Below are positions 1 through 9,718 of a stretch of DNA of 36,069 nucleotides, piece by piece; position 1 is the stretch's first letter; every line of letters starts with the position of its first letter. This DNA comes from Lachnospiraceae bacterium. GTDB lineage: Bacteria; Bacillota; Clostridia; Lachnospirales; Lachnospiraceae. Both the position numbers and the translations under genes were made by a program. Below the pieces are notes generated by a model, which searched no databases, was not told the origin of the DNA, and worked only from the letters and a program-made list of their open reading frames with translations. Location of the stretch: contig JALETS010000021.1 of NCBI GenBank assembly GCA_022781395.1, positions 1 through 36,069 of the forward strand. Reading direction: 5' to 3'.

Positions 1-2
1 TG

Positions 3-911
3 TATGAGACTACTTCTGTTAAGATTGATGCGGCAGGACAGCGTTTTACGGTGGCTGCCTCCAAGGTAAAATTTGATGGTTTTATGAGTGTGTATACACA
101 AGAGGAAGACAAGGAAGAGAGTAATACGCTGGTTAAGGGAATTACCAAGGATACGAAGCTGTCTTTTGTTTCCTTGGAAGAGAAGCAGCACTTTACCCAG
201 CCGGCACCTCATTATACAGAAGCTTCACTGGTTAGAGCGATGGAGGAGCTGGGAATCGGACGTCCGAGTACCTATGCGCCTACAATCACAACGATTCTTG
301 CCAGAAGATATATTGTAAAAGAGAATAAGAATCTCTATGTGACGGAACTTGGAGAAGTGGTAAATGCCATGATGAAGGAAGCCTTTCCGTCTATTGTGGA
401 TGTAAACTTTACCGCTACGATGGAGGCATTGCTGGATGGTGTGGAAGAAGGCAATGTGAAATGGAAAACCGTAGTACAGAATTTCTATCCGGATCTGGAA
501 GAAGCAGTGCAGAAAGCGGAGAAAGAGCTGCAGGAAGTGGAAATTGCTGACGAACTGTCCGATGAATACTGCGATATGTGTGGCAGACAGATGGTAATCA
601 AGTATGGTCCACACGGCAGATTCTTAGCATGTCCGGGCTTCCCGGAGTGTCGAAACACCAAGCCCTATTTTGAGAAGATCGGTGTACCGTGTCCGAAATG
701 CGGCAAGGATATCGTTCTTAAGAAGACGAAGAAGGGCCGGAAATATTCTGGTTGTATCGGTAATCCCGAATGTGATTTTATGGTATGGCAGAAGCCGGTA
801 AATGAGAAGTGTGACAAATGCGGCTCTATCCTTTTGCAGAAGGGAAATAAGCTGGTCTGCTCCAGTGAAACATGTGGATTTATCAAGGATGCACCTAAGG
901 CAGAAGCATAA
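3..911 (+). CDS. topA: DNA topoisomerase I, C-terminal part (5' end outside window)
   Basis: Open frame runs in from the window edge (YETTSVKIDAAGQRFT...). Contains EEKQHFTQPAPHYTEASLVRAMEELGIGRPSTYAPTI, typical of type IA topoisomerase, then three C-terminal Cys4 zinc ribbons (CDMCG..CPGFPEC, CPKCG..CIGNPEC, CDKCG..CSSETC). Confidence 0.96.
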   Translation, partial: YETTSVKIDAAGQRFTVAASKVKFDGFMSVYTQEEDKEESNTLVKGITKDTKLSFVSLEEKQHFTQPAPHYTEASLVRAMEELGIGRPSTYAPTITTILARRYIVKENKNLYVTELGEVVNAMMKEAFPSIVDVNFTATMEALLDGVEEGNVKWKTVVQNFYPDLEEAVQKAEKELQEVEIADELSDEYCDMCGRQMVIKYGPHGRFLACPGFPECRNTKPYFEKIGVPCPKCGKDIVLKKTKKGRKYSGCIGNPECDFMVWQKPVNEKCDKCGSILLQKGNKLVCSSETCGFIKDAPKAEA

Positions 912-928
912 TTTTCTTATTTTGCCCG

Positions 929-943
929 GAATGTCAGAAAATT
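929..943 (+). promoter_or_regulatory. Candidate CodY box upstream of codY
   Basis: GAATGTCAGAAAATT matches the CodY consensus AATTTTCWGAAAATT at 12 of 15 positions by eye; lies about 45 bp upstream of the putative codY -35. Confidence 0.45.
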
Positions 944-988
944 TCAAACAATATATACAAATTGTGGATTAATTGCGCGGAAAACACA

Positions 989-1017
989 TTGAAAACGCTC
1001 AAATAGTATGATAAAAT
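989..1017 (+). promoter_or_regulatory. Putative sigma-A promoter for codY
   Basis: TTGAAA, 17-nt spacer, TAAAAT. Confidence 0.55.
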
Positions 1018-1084
1018 CAATATGTATTGAATTGTGTATCAACAGGCACTTAAGTTACGGTGCAACATATTGAGGAGTAAGGAT

Positions 1085-1870
1085 ATGAGTAGTGTTCAAT
1101 TATTGGATAAGACCAGAAAGATTGGCAAACTCTTGCACAATAACAATTCGGGCAAGGTTGTTTTCAATGACATTTGTGATGTATTGAAGGAAATTTTGGT
1201 TTCTAATGTTCTGGTTATCAGCAGGAAGGGCAAGGTTCTCGGCATCGGAGATATTGCTTCGGTGGAATCTATTACAGAACTGATTGTGGATCACGTGGGC
1301 GGTTTTATTGATCCTATGCTAAATGAGCGCCTTCTGGGAGTTCTTTCTACAAAGGAAAATGTAAATCTGGAGACGCTTGGTTTTGAGAATATTGACACGA
1401 AGCGGTTTGGAGCAGTGATTACGCCGATTGAGATATCGGGTGAGCGGCTCGGCACACTGTTTATCTACAAATGTGATGAGCAGTATGATATCGATGATAT
1501 TATTTTATGTGAGTATGGCACAACCGTTGTGGGTCTGGAAATGCTCCGTGCTGTCAGCGAGGAAAATGCGGAAGAAAACCGTAAGATTGCGGTGGTCAAA
1601 TCAGCGATCAGTACGTTATCCTTCTCTGAGATGGAAGCTATTACCCATATTTTTGACGAACTGAATGGTATGGAAGGCATCCTGGTGGCCAGCAAGATCG
1701 CGGATAAGGTAGGAATTACCCGCTCGGTTATCGTGAATGCACTGCGCAAGTTTGAGAGTGCCGGTGTCATCGAGTCCAGATCTTCCGGTATGAAAGGCAC
1801 ATATATTAAGGTGTTGAATGATGTCGTGTTCGATGAAGTGGAGAGGCTCAAGGAGCAGGGCAGATATTAA
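1085..1870 (+). CDS. codY: GTP-sensing global transcriptional regulator CodY
   Basis: MSSVQLLDKTRKIGKLLHNN..., GAF-like N-terminus and C-terminal winged HTH (LVASKIADKVGITRSVIVNALRKFESAGVIESRSSGMKGTYIKVLN). ATG at 1085 has a GAGGAG RBS, so it is preferred to the 1034 ORF start. Confidence 0.95.
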   Translation: MSSVQLLDKTRKIGKLLHNNNSGKVVFNDICDVLKEILVSNVLVISRKGKVLGIGDIASVESITELIVDHVGGFIDPMLNERLLGVLSTKENVNLETLGFENIDTKRFGAVITPIEISGERLGTLFIYKCDEQYDIDDIILCEYGTTVVGLEMLRAVSEENAEENRKIAVVKSAISTLSFSEMEAITHIFDELNGMEGILVASKIADKVGITRSVIVNALRKFESAGVIESRSSGMKGTYIKVLNDVVFDEVERLKEQGRY

Positions 1871-1917
1871 CTGAATATCAGACAATGGATTGTCGGGCGG
1901 ATTTTCCGTCATGAGAG

Positions 1918-1976
1918 AAAGGATTTACACAAAGCGGCATAGAACTGCGCAGTAAATCCTTTTTATATTTTTTGTA
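1918..1976 (+). terminator. Rho-independent terminator after codY
   Basis: AAAGGATTTAC (1918-1928) pairs with GTAAATCCTTT (1952-1962), followed by TTTTATATTTTTT. Confidence 0.75.
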
Positions 1977-2017
1977 TTATTATGGCGATAAGAATTGTGA
2001 AAATAAATCGAAAAAAC

Positions 2018-2045
2018 TTGTATTTTTCAAGAATTACTTTATAAT
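2018..2045 (+). promoter_or_regulatory. Putative sigma-A promoter of the fla/che operon
   Basis: TTGTAT, 16-nt spacer, TATAAT, with A-rich sequence upstream; follows the codY terminator and precedes flgB. Confidence 0.6.
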
Positions 2046-2082
2046 GGATTATGGATTGTACTAATGTGGAAGGAGTATGACT

Positions 2083-2478
2083 ATGAGTTTAGTGGATACT
2101 AATGCATTTGACTATATTAACGTGTTGGATAAGGCAGCGGATGCTTCCTGGCTTCGAAATGATGCGATTTCCAATAACATTGCCAATGCAGACACACCCG
2201 GATATAAGAGACAGGACGTGAATTTTGAGACACAGCTTGCCAAGGCGCTTAGAAGCTCCAGATATACATCAATGGACAGCAAGGTTGCCAATGTAAAGAT
2301 GAATCGTCTGAATCCGATTACCTATACGGATTATTCCGGATATTCCTACCGCATTGACGGCAATAATGTGGACCCGGATACAGAGGGAGTATATCTGGCA
2401 AAGAACCAGGTGGTGTATCAGGGATTGACACAGAGTATTAATCAGGAATTTAAGAACTTACAGTCAGTTATGAAATAA
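2083..2478 (+). CDS. flgB: Flagellar basal-body rod protein FlgB
   Basis: LRNDAISNNIANADTPGYKRQDVNFETQL motif; first gene of the operon. ATG 2083 is better spaced from AGGAG than ATG 2077. Confidence 0.95.
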   Translation: MSLVDTNAFDYINVLDKAADASWLRNDAISNNIANADTPGYKRQDVNFETQLAKALRSSRYTSMDSKVANVKMNRLNPITYTDYSGYSYRIDGNNVDPDTEGVYLAKNQVVYQGLTQSINQEFKNLQSVMK

Positions 2479-2505
2479 ATGATTCGGACAGAAAGGATAT
2501 AAGAT

Positions 2506-2952
2506 ATGGGAATGTTTACATCTTTTGATATTAATGCGACCGGTATGACAGCAGAGCGTTACCGCATGGACATTATATCCGAAAATGTTGCCAATGCTAA
2601 TACAACACGTACAGAGGATGGCACACCGTACCGCAGGAAAGTGGTAGTTTTTGAGGAGAAGAATTCTCAGACTCCTTTCCATCAGGTGCTGAATAAGGCA
2701 ACAGACCGTTACTCCGGAACAGGTGTTAAGGTAACGGGAGTTTATGAAGACAAGTGGACGGAGGGTAATATGGTGTATGATCCTTCCCATCCTGATGCAG
2801 ACGAGAATGGCTATGTAATGTATCCCAATGTCAATATCGTGACGGAGATGACCAACCTGATTGATGCGAGTCGTGCTTATCAGGCCAATGCAACAGCATT
2901 CCAGGCAAGCAAGAGCATTGCGACGACCGGGCTGAATATGCTGAACGGTTGA
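2506..2952 (+). CDS. flgC: Flagellar basal-body rod protein FlgC
   Basis: FDINATGMTAERYRMDIISENVANANTTRTEDGTPYRRK ... VTEMTNLIDASRAYQANATAFQASK. Confidence 0.96.
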   Translation: MGMFTSFDINATGMTAERYRMDIISENVANANTTRTEDGTPYRRKVVVFEEKNSQTPFHQVLNKATDRYSGTGVKVTGVYEDKWTEGNMVYDPSHPDADENGYVMYPNVNIVTEMTNLIDASRAYQANATAFQASKSIATTGLNMLNG

Positions 2953-3011
2953 TGGCATTAAGAGAATTATCAGGGGGAATAATAGACTGACGGAATTTTG
3001 GAGGAAGAGAA

Positions 3012-3338
3012 ATGGCATTAGATATTACTGCTTTATATAATGTGACTTCGGGAGCGGTCAAGGAGGCTGCCAAAGCGGCTCCTACAACCAAAACGGAGAC
3101 ATATGAAGCACAGGGATTTGACAATTTATTACATACTGCAATTGATAACCTGAATACAACAAACAGTTATCTGTCAGATGCAGAGAATGAAGAGATTAAA
3201 TGGGCACTTGGAGAGACCGACAATACCCATGACCTGAGTATTGCATTACAGAAGGCTTCCACGTCGCTGCAATATACTGTAGCGATCAGGGACAGGCTTT
3301 TAGAGGCTTATCGTGAACTTATGCAGATGCAGATTTAG
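3012..3338 (+). CDS. fliE: Flagellar hook-basal body complex protein FliE
   Basis: Position after flgC; C-terminus LSIALQKASTSLQYTVAIRDRLLEAYRELMQMQI is FliE-like. Confidence 0.93.
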   Translation: MALDITALYNVTSGAVKEAAKAAPTTKTETYEAQGFDNLLHTAIDNLNTTNSYLSDAENEEIKWALGETDNTHDLSIALQKASTSLQYTVAIRDRLLEAYRELMQMQI

Positions 3339-3385
3339 CACTTGCCTAAGCGTGTGAGGGATATACTGAAGGAGATTGGGTTGTT

Positions 3386-4996
3386 GTGGATAAATTAGTA
3401 GATAAACTAAAGGAATTTGGGAACCGTCTGCTGGAGTGGTGGAACCGGTTCACAACGAAACAAAAAACATTGATCATTGCGATTGTCTGTGGTGTTGTGC
3501 TGGCACTTGTTACCATTGTAACTGTGTTGAGACAGCCGCAATATGTGTTGTTACGAGAATGTGAAACGACGGCTGAGGCAGCAGAGGTCAGGGATCTGTT
3601 AGAGGGTGAAGGGCTTGATTTCAATGTATCGGATGACGGTTTGACTGTATCAATCCTGAAAACCCAGCAGTCAGATGCAAACCTGCTGCTTGGCGCAAAT
3701 AATATTCAGGCTGCAAGCTATGGCATAGAAAATGTAACGGACGGAAGTTTTTCAACAACAGAATCCGATAAGCAGAAGAAATACGTGGTATATCTGCAGA
3801 AATACCTGGAACATGATGTGATTTCCAAGTTTACGGCAGTGCAGAGTGCCAGCGTTACACTGAATATTCCTGAAAATGACGGCACTTTGATTTCAACAGA
3901 GGAGGAGTCCTATGCGTGGATTCTTCTGGAATTGAAGGATGAATTTAGTTCAGAGAGCGCGGCCTATCTGGCACGTGCGGTGGCAACTGCAATCGGTAAT
4001 GATACAACGAATAACATTGTAGTCATGGATACGGAAGGCAACATGCTCTTTACCGGTGATGACAATTATACAGTATCCGGCACTGCCAATGCACAGCTTT
4101 CCGTAAAGAGTGAGGCAGAACGTCTTGTGACCGGTGAGGTGCGCAAGGTGATTTTGGGAACCAATGAGTTTGATAATGTTGAGGTAGCAAGTAATCTGGT
4201 ATTGGATTTCTCTACCAAGGACAAAACAGAACATACCTATACACCGGCAGATGGACAGACGCAGGGTGTGTTAAGCCATGAGGATGTATATAATTCCGAA
4301 AATACCAGCGGTACAGGCGGTGTACCGGGTACGGATTCCAATGATGATGATACAACATATGTATTGGAGGATGACACCAATTCTTCCTCCACGGTCAGCG
4401 AAGAATCCCGTGACTACCTGCCTAATGAGACAATCACTACCACGACTACACCGGCAGGTCTGATTGATTATGATAAATCATCTCTGGCGGCATCTTTGAT
4501 TCGCTATAACGTGATCAGAGAAGAGGATGCCGAAACACAGGGACTTTTGGATGGTATTACCTGGGAAGAATATAAGCTGGCCAATAAAGAACGTACCAAA
4601 CTGGAAGTGGATGAGGATTTCTATACGGCAGTATCCAATGCTACGGGCATTTCGGCAGAAAGTATTACGCTGGTAGCTTACAGCGAGAATGTGTTCTTTG
4701 ACAAAGAGGGCTCGAGTATTACCGCAACCGATATCCTGCAGATCATATTGATTGTTGTGATCCTGGCGTTGCTTGCTTTCGTTGTTCTGCGGAGCATGCG
4801 TGGCGAGAAGCACGAAGAGGAAGAAGAAGAGTTATCGGTGGAAAACTTACTGCAGTCCACACCCGAAGTACAGTTAGAAGATATTTCGCTTGAAAATGAA
4901 TCGGAAGAGCGGAGACTGGTCAATAAATTTGTGGAAGAAAATCCGGAAGCGGCAGCAAATCTGCTGCGTAACTGGTTGAATGAAGAGTGGGGGTAG
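3386..4996 (+). CDS. fliF: Flagellar MS-ring protein FliF
   Basis: GTG start; two TM segments, SVTLNIPEN / YVVYLQKYLE region, C-terminal acidic cytoplasmic tail ending NPEAAANLLRNWLNEEWG. Confidence 0.95.
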   Translation: MDKLVDKLKEFGNRLLEWWNRFTTKQKTLIIAIVCGVVLALVTIVTVLRQPQYVLLRECETTAEAAEVRDLLEGEGLDFNVSDDGLTVSILKTQQSDANLLLGANNIQAASYGIENVTDGSFSTTESDKQKKYVVYLQKYLEHDVISKFTAVQSASVTLNIPENDGTLISTEEESYAWILLELKDEFSSESAAYLARAVATAIGNDTTNNIVVMDTEGNMLFTGDDNYTVSGTANAQLSVKSEAERLVTGEVRKVILGTNEFDNVEVASNLVLDFSTKDKTEHTYTPADGQTQGVLSHEDVYNSENTSGTGGVPGTDSNDDDTTYVLEDDTNSSSTVSEESRDYLPNETITTTTTPAGLIDYDKSSLAASLIRYNVIREEDAETQGLLDGITWEEYKLANKERTKLEVDEDFYTAVSNATGISAESITLVAYSENVFFDKEGSSITATDILQIILIVVILALLAFVVLRSMRGEKHEEEEEELSVENLLQSTPEVQLEDISLENESEERRLVNKFVEENPEAAANLLRNWLNEEWG

Positions 4997-5001
4997 GATA
5001 A

Positions 5002-6021
5002 ATGGCAGCAAGGGCAGCAGAGGAAAAACTTACCGGACTGCAGAAAGCGGCTGTTTTATTGATCGCTCTGGGGCCGGAGAAATCCGCATCAATTTTTAAA
5101 CATCTTAAGGAAGAAGAAATTGAAAGTTTAACATTAGAGATAGCCAACACCAGAAGCATTACACCACAGGTAAAGGAATCAGTGGTCAGTGAATTCTATC
5201 AGGTGTGTCTGGCACAGCAGTATATTGCGGAAGGCGGTATCAACTACGCCAAAGAGCTTTTGGAGCAGTCTTTTGGTGCCGAGAAAGCAATGGATGTTAT
5301 CGGCAAACTGACGGCATCCTTACAGGTAAAACCTTTCGAGTTTGTCAGAAAGACGGATGCAACACAGCTGCTTAACTTTATTCAGGATGAGCATCCGCAG
5401 ACGATTGCCCTGATCCTGTCTTATCTGTCTGCGGCACAGTCGGCACTTATTATATCAGCACTTCCGCCGGATAAGCAGTCCGACGTGGCAAAGCGTATTG
5501 CGATTATGGATAGAACAAGCCCGGATGTTATTAAGGAAGTGGAGAAAGTATTGGAATCGAAGTTATCTTCTCTGGTCAATCAGGATTACACCATTATCGG
5601 TGGTGTGGACGCTATCGTAGATATCCTGAATACGGTAGACCGTGGTACAGAGAAACACATTATGGAGACTCTGGAAATCGAAGAGCCGGAGCTTGCAGAC
5701 GAGATCAGAAAGAAGATGTTCGTATTCGAAGATATCCTGCTGCTTGATGACAGGGCGATTCAGCGTGTGTTGCGAGATGTGGATAACAGTGATCTTGCGA
5801 TTGCCCTGAAAGGTTCCAATGAGGAAGTACAGAATGCAATCTTTAATAACTTGTCCAAACGTCTGGCTGTCATGATTAAGGAAGATATGGAATTCATGGG
5901 TCCTGTACGTATGAAGGATGTGGAAGAGGCACAGCAGAAGATTGTAAATATTATCAGAAAACTGGAAGACTCTGCTGAAATTGTTATCTCCAGAGGCGGA
6001 GGTGACGAGATCATTGTCTAG
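5002..6021 (+). CDS. fliG: Flagellar motor switch protein FliG
   Basis: LTGLQKAAVLLIALGPEKSASIFKHL..., EHPQTIALILSYL, MFVFEDILLLDDRAIQRVLRDVD. Confidence 0.97.
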   Translation: MAARAAEEKLTGLQKAAVLLIALGPEKSASIFKHLKEEEIESLTLEIANTRSITPQVKESVVSEFYQVCLAQQYIAEGGINYAKELLEQSFGAEKAMDVIGKLTASLQVKPFEFVRKTDATQLLNFIQDEHPQTIALILSYLSAAQSALIISALPPDKQSDVAKRIAIMDRTSPDVIKEVEKVLESKLSSLVNQDYTIIGGVDAIVDILNTVDRGTEKHIMETLEIEEPELADEIRKKMFVFEDILLLDDRAIQRVLRDVDNSDLAIALKGSNEEVQNAIFNNLSKRLAVMIKEDMEFMGPVRMKDVEEAQQKIVNIIRKLEDSAEIVISRGGGDEIIV

Positions 6022-6907
6022 GAATCTATATAAGTCGTATTGGGTAGCAGTAGACGAAGATGACAAATGTATTATTGACAGTAATTCCCGTGTCTCGCAG
6101 AGAATTGAGGAATGGGAAGCTATTCATCAGAGACAGCAGGCACAAAATGCTGAATATGATGAGAATGGTGAAGAAGATGCTGAATTTGTAAGCGGTCTGG
6201 GTGGAGAAGCCATTGATGCACTGCTTGCTGATGGGGAAGCCGGTGAAGAAAGCAGAGGCGGTGTTATTAAGGCGGCATCTGTCGACCAGGGACCGGATCT
6301 GGAAGAAATAAGGGCGCAGGCGCAGGAGATAATTGATTCGGCGCAGGCAGAAGCAGACGAAATCAAAGAAGCAGCCCGGCACGAGATAGAGACTGAGCGC
6401 CGCACGGCGATTGAAGCGGGCAGACAACAGGGTTATAACGAGGGCTATCAGCAGGGACTTTCAGAAGCTGATGAAATGAAGCAAGCTGTGGAAGCTGAGA
6501 AACATGAGCTGGAAGCAGACTACGAACAATTGGTGGAGGAACTGGAGCCCCGGTTTGTTGATGCCATTACTGCAGTTTATAATCATATTTTTAATGTGGA
6601 TCTGTCAGACAACAGAGATATCCTGGTGCATTTGATCGATTCTACCTTGAGGAAGGTGGAGAGCAGCAGGACTTTTATTGTACATGTTTCTTCAGAGGAT
6701 TATCCTTATGTAAATATGCAGAAGCAGTCCCTGGTGGAAGGAGCAATAGCAGGAAGAGGTATTATTGAGATCATAGAGGATATTGCGCTTTCCAAAGGTG
6801 CATGTCTGATTGAAACGGATGGCGGAATCTTTGATTGCGGTATTGGTACGCAGTTGGAAGAACTGACGAAAAAATTACGTGTGTTATCTTTTGAAAACGA
6901 CACATGA
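6014..6907 (+). CDS. fliH: Flagellar assembly protein FliH
   Basis: Between fliG and fliI; coiled-coil and FliH C-terminal domain. Likely TTG start at 6014 (MSRNLYKSYWV) with GGAGG upstream, overlapping the fliG stop; the ORF start at 5981 is probably too long. Confidence 0.88.
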   Translation: MSRNLYKSYWVAVDEDDKCIIDSNSRVSQRIEEWEAIHQRQQAQNAEYDENGEEDAEFVSGLGGEAIDALLADGEAGEESRGGVIKAASVDQGPDLEEIRAQAQEIIDSAQAEADEIKEAARHEIETERRTAIEAGRQQGYNEGYQQGLSEADEMKQAVEAEKHELEADYEQLVEELEPRFVDAITAVYNHIFNVDLSDNRDILVHLIDSTLRKVESSRTFIVHVSSEDYPYVNMQKQSLVEGAIAGRGIIEIIEDIALSKGACLIETDGGIFDCGIGTQLEELTKKLRVLSFENDT

Positions 6908-6932
6908 CCGTTATGCGAGAGTGATGTGACCG

Positions 6933-8243
6933 ATGGAAGCAGCGATTAATTTTGATAAATACAGTAAAATAGCGGATGAAACTTTTTTTAAAAAGATGGG
7001 ACGGGTCGAAAATGTGGTCGGGCTTACCATTGAGTCAGCAGGACCGGAAGCCAAACTTGGAGATCTGTGCAGGATATATCCGGCGGATGAAGCTTATGCT
7101 CCAATTGCGGCAGAGGTGGTCGGATTCAAAGACCGCAAAACACTTCTGATGCCCTGTGATAAGACGGATGGTATCGGACTTGGATGTGTGGTGGAAAACA
7201 CAGGTGAACCTTTGACGGTTCCTATAAGTAATGACCTTTTGGGCAAAGTGCTGGACGGACTGGGAAGAATTGACGGACAGTATTTGCAGGGGACATCCTA
7301 TCCGGTAGAGGCGCAGCCTCCGGACCCAATGAGCCGTGAGATCATTTCCGAAGTTCTGCCCCTTGGTGTTAAGGCCATAGATGGTCTGATGACTGTGGGA
7401 AAAGGACAGCGTATCGGCATTTTTGCCGGTTCCGGTGTGGGTAAATCGACTTTGATGGGTATGTTTGCCCGCAACACGAAAGCGGATATTAATGTCATTG
7501 CTCTGATCGGAGAGCGTGGCAGAGAGGTGCGTGAGTTTGTAGAGCGTGACCTTGGAGAAGAAGGTATGAAACGTTCTGTCGTCGTTGTGGCGACTTCCGA
7601 TAAATCAGCATTGGAGAGAAACAAGGCTGCCAAAACGGCTACTGCAATCGCGGAGTATTTCAGGGATCAGGGCAAAGATGTTCTGCTTATGATGGACTCT
7701 TTGACCCGTTTTTCCATGGCACAGCGGGAGATTGGACTTGCCAGCGGAGAACCGCCGGTATCCAGAGGGTATCCGCCCAGTGTATATTCCGAAATGCCCA
7801 AACTTCTGGAGAGAGCCGGTTGCGCAAGCAGAGGCTCCATTACCGGATTGTATACGGTGCTGGTAGACGGTGATGACATGAATGAGCCGATTACGGATAC
7901 TGCAAGAAGTATTCTGGATGGTCATATTATGCTGAACCGTAAGCTTGCCCATAAGAACCATTATCCGGCGATTGACGTGTTACAGAGTATTTCCAGATGT
8001 ATGAGCCAGATTGTGGACAAGGAACACAAGAGTCTTGCCGGTAAATTAAAGAATGTGCTGGCAACCTATAATGAGGCCGAGGATCTGATCAATATCGGCG
8101 CTTATAAGAGTGGCAGTAATCCGAATATTGACTATGCGATATCGAAGATTGATGCCGTTAATGAATTCCTGTTACAGGATGTAGATGCCAAATATGACTA
8201 TGAACAGGCAGTAGACCTACTCCGGGAACTTTTTGCAGAATAG
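6933..8243 (+). CDS. fliI: Flagellum-specific ATPase FliI
   Basis: Walker A GIFAGSGVGKSTLMGMFARN; VIALIGERGREVREFVERDLGEEG; LLMMDSLTRFSMAQREIGLASGEPP. Confidence 0.97.
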   Translation: MEAAINFDKYSKIADETFFKKMGRVENVVGLTIESAGPEAKLGDLCRIYPADEAYAPIAAEVVGFKDRKTLLMPCDKTDGIGLGCVVENTGEPLTVPISNDLLGKVLDGLGRIDGQYLQGTSYPVEAQPPDPMSREIISEVLPLGVKAIDGLMTVGKGQRIGIFAGSGVGKSTLMGMFARNTKADINVIALIGERGREVREFVERDLGEEGMKRSVVVVATSDKSALERNKAAKTATAIAEYFRDQGKDVLLMMDSLTRFSMAQREIGLASGEPPVSRGYPPSVYSEMPKLLERAGCASRGSITGLYTVLVDGDDMNEPITDTARSILDGHIMLNRKLAHKNHYPAIDVLQSISRCMSQIVDKEHKSLAGKLKNVLATYNEAEDLINIGAYKSGSNPNIDYAISKIDAVNEFLLQDVDAKYDYEQAVDLLRELFAE

Positions 8244-8276
8244 AGCACCGTGGCAGGAAAATAAGAGGTATCGGTC

Positions 8277-8729
8277 ATGGCGAAATTCAGATATAGAATG
8301 CAGAGCATTCTGAATATCAAGTATCAGCTGGAGAATCAGGCCAAGATGGACCTTGGCAGGGCACAGGTCAGACTGATGGAGGAAGAAGAGAAGCTTCAGA
8401 CGCTCATAGACAGGAAAGAAGCGTATCTTGAAGAGGGACGACGGATGAGGAGTAAGACGCTCCACGTCAGCGAGCTTCGGGATAACAGCAATGCTGTGAG
8501 TGTTATGGATGAAATGATCGACAGGCAGAAAGAACAGGTTGCCAAGGCAGAGGAAGCTGTGGAGGCGGCAAGAGTCAGACTGCAGGAAGTCATGCAGGAA
8601 CGTAAGATGCATGAGCGGCTCAAGGAGAAAGCGTTAGAGCAGTTCAGGCGTGAGGAGAATGCTGCAGAGTTTAAATCTGTGGATGAACTGACCAGTTATA
8701 CTTACGGACAGCGTGGAAAAGAGGAATAA
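8277..8729 (+). CDS. fliJ: Flagellar export chaperone FliJ
   Basis: MAKFRYRMQSILNIKYQLENQAKMDLGRAQ..., coiled coil of about 150 aa after fliI. Confidence 0.9.
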   Translation: MAKFRYRMQSILNIKYQLENQAKMDLGRAQVRLMEEEEKLQTLIDRKEAYLEEGRRMRSKTLHVSELRDNSNAVSVMDEMIDRQKEQVAKAEEAVEAARVRLQEVMQERKMHERLKEKALEQFRREENAAEFKSVDELTSYTYGQRGKEE

Positions 8730-8731
8730 AG

Positions 8732-9607
8732 ATGGCAGATGAACTTTTAAACAGCCAGGTGGATACCAAGGCGGAGAAGAAACGTTTAAAAGATGAACGA
8801 AAGAAAATAAAGGAAGAACAGAAAGCACAGAAGAAAGAAGCAAAGCAGCGTGCCAAGGAGATTTCACAGCAGGAGGCTAAGCTTTCCGAGGATGAAGAAG
8901 CCGGTGGTGTGTCTGTATTTCTGGTAACAGTTGTTATTGTTGTAATCTGGATTGCAATTTTGTGTCTGTTGATCAAACTGGATGTAGGCGGCTTCGGTTC
9001 GGGTGTGCTGGCACCGGTGCTTAAGGATGTACCGGTCATTAACAAAATACTGCCGGCCGAATCAGTGGTAACCACCGATGATGAAGAGGCTTATGGCGGT
9101 TATACAAGTCTGAGAGAAGCAGTGGATTATATCAAGGAACTGGAATTAGAGTTGGAAGAGGCACAGTCTGCCAGCAATGTGAATTCGGAAGAGGTTGAAC
9201 AGCTTCAGGCAGAGGTTGAAAGATTGCAGACTTTTGAGGATGCACAGGTTGAATTTGAGCGTATCAAGACGGAATTTTATGAGGAAGTAGTATATGCTGA
9301 GAATGGTCCGGGACCGGAGGAGTATCAGAAGTATTATGAATCCATGGACCCCGCTACGGCAGAATATCTGTATAAACAGGTGGTACAGCAGGTAGAAGAA
9401 GATAAGGAAATACAGGATTATGCCCAGGCATATGCGGAGATGAAGCCGAAAGAAGCTGCGGGAATTTTTGAATCCATGACAGACGATCTGGAACTGGCAG
9501 CGAAGATACTGGATCAGATGAGCGCCGAGGACAGAGGTAAGATCCTGGGTGTTATGGACCCTGAGGTAGCTTCCCGCCTGACAAAGATCATGGACCCTGA
9601 TTCATAG
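8732..9607 (+). CDS. MotE/YlxF-like protein (one TM, coiled coil, MgtE-N-like C-terminus)
   Basis: Single TM (VFLVTVVIVVIWIAILCLLIKL); C-terminus YAEMKPKEAAGIFESMTDDLELAAKILDQMSAEDRGKILGVMDPEVASRLTKIM; located between fliJ and fliK as ylxF is. Confidence 0.8.
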   Translation: MADELLNSQVDTKAEKKRLKDERKKIKEEQKAQKKEAKQRAKEISQQEAKLSEDEEAGGVSVFLVTVVIVVIWIAILCLLIKLDVGGFGSGVLAPVLKDVPVINKILPAESVVTTDDEEAYGGYTSLREAVDYIKELELELEEAQSASNVNSEEVEQLQAEVERLQTFEDAQVEFERIKTEFYEEVVYAENGPGPEEYQKYYESMDPATAEYLYKQVVQQVEEDKEIQDYAQAYAEMKPKEAAGIFESMTDDLELAAKILDQMSAEDRGKILGVMDPEVASRLTKIMDPDS

Positions 9608-9684
9608 AAAATTTCTATTGAAAAGGCAATTCGAATCGTCAAACAGTTGTGATAAAATGCTTTAGGAAATTGGATAAAAAGCCG

Positions 9685-9718
9685 ATATATTTCATGTGGA
9701 CAACCACATGTGATATAT
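9685..9718 (+). other. Intergenic hairpin upstream of fliK
   Basis: ATATATTTCATGTGG-ACAA-CCACATGTGATATAT: 15-bp stem with one T-T mismatch and one G-U pair, 4-nt loop, no U-tract after it. Confidence 0.7.

Noticed and set aside
225-614. Numerous minus-strand and nested ORFs over 60 aa (e.g. 225..614, 2464..3018, 5563..6066, 25659..26258)
   Set aside because: All overlap well-supported plus-strand genes and have no recognisable domains; typical shadow ORFs.
2022-2036. CodY-box-like ATTTTTCAAGAATTA in the flgB promoter spacer
   Set aside because: Only about 10/15 matches to the consensus in an AT-rich region; not listed as a feature, though direct CodY control of flgB remains plausible.
5981-6021. 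Programmed frameshift or fusion between fliG and fliH
   Set aside because: The overlap is explained by the ORF caller extending fliH upstream; a TTG start at 6014 with its own RBS gives a short translational-coupling overlap.
9653-9688. Full SigD promoter (TAAA ... GCCGATAT) upstream of fliK
   Set aside because: GCCGATAT is exact, but the nearest upstream TAAA gives a 24-nt spacer instead of about 15, so only the -10 half is supported.
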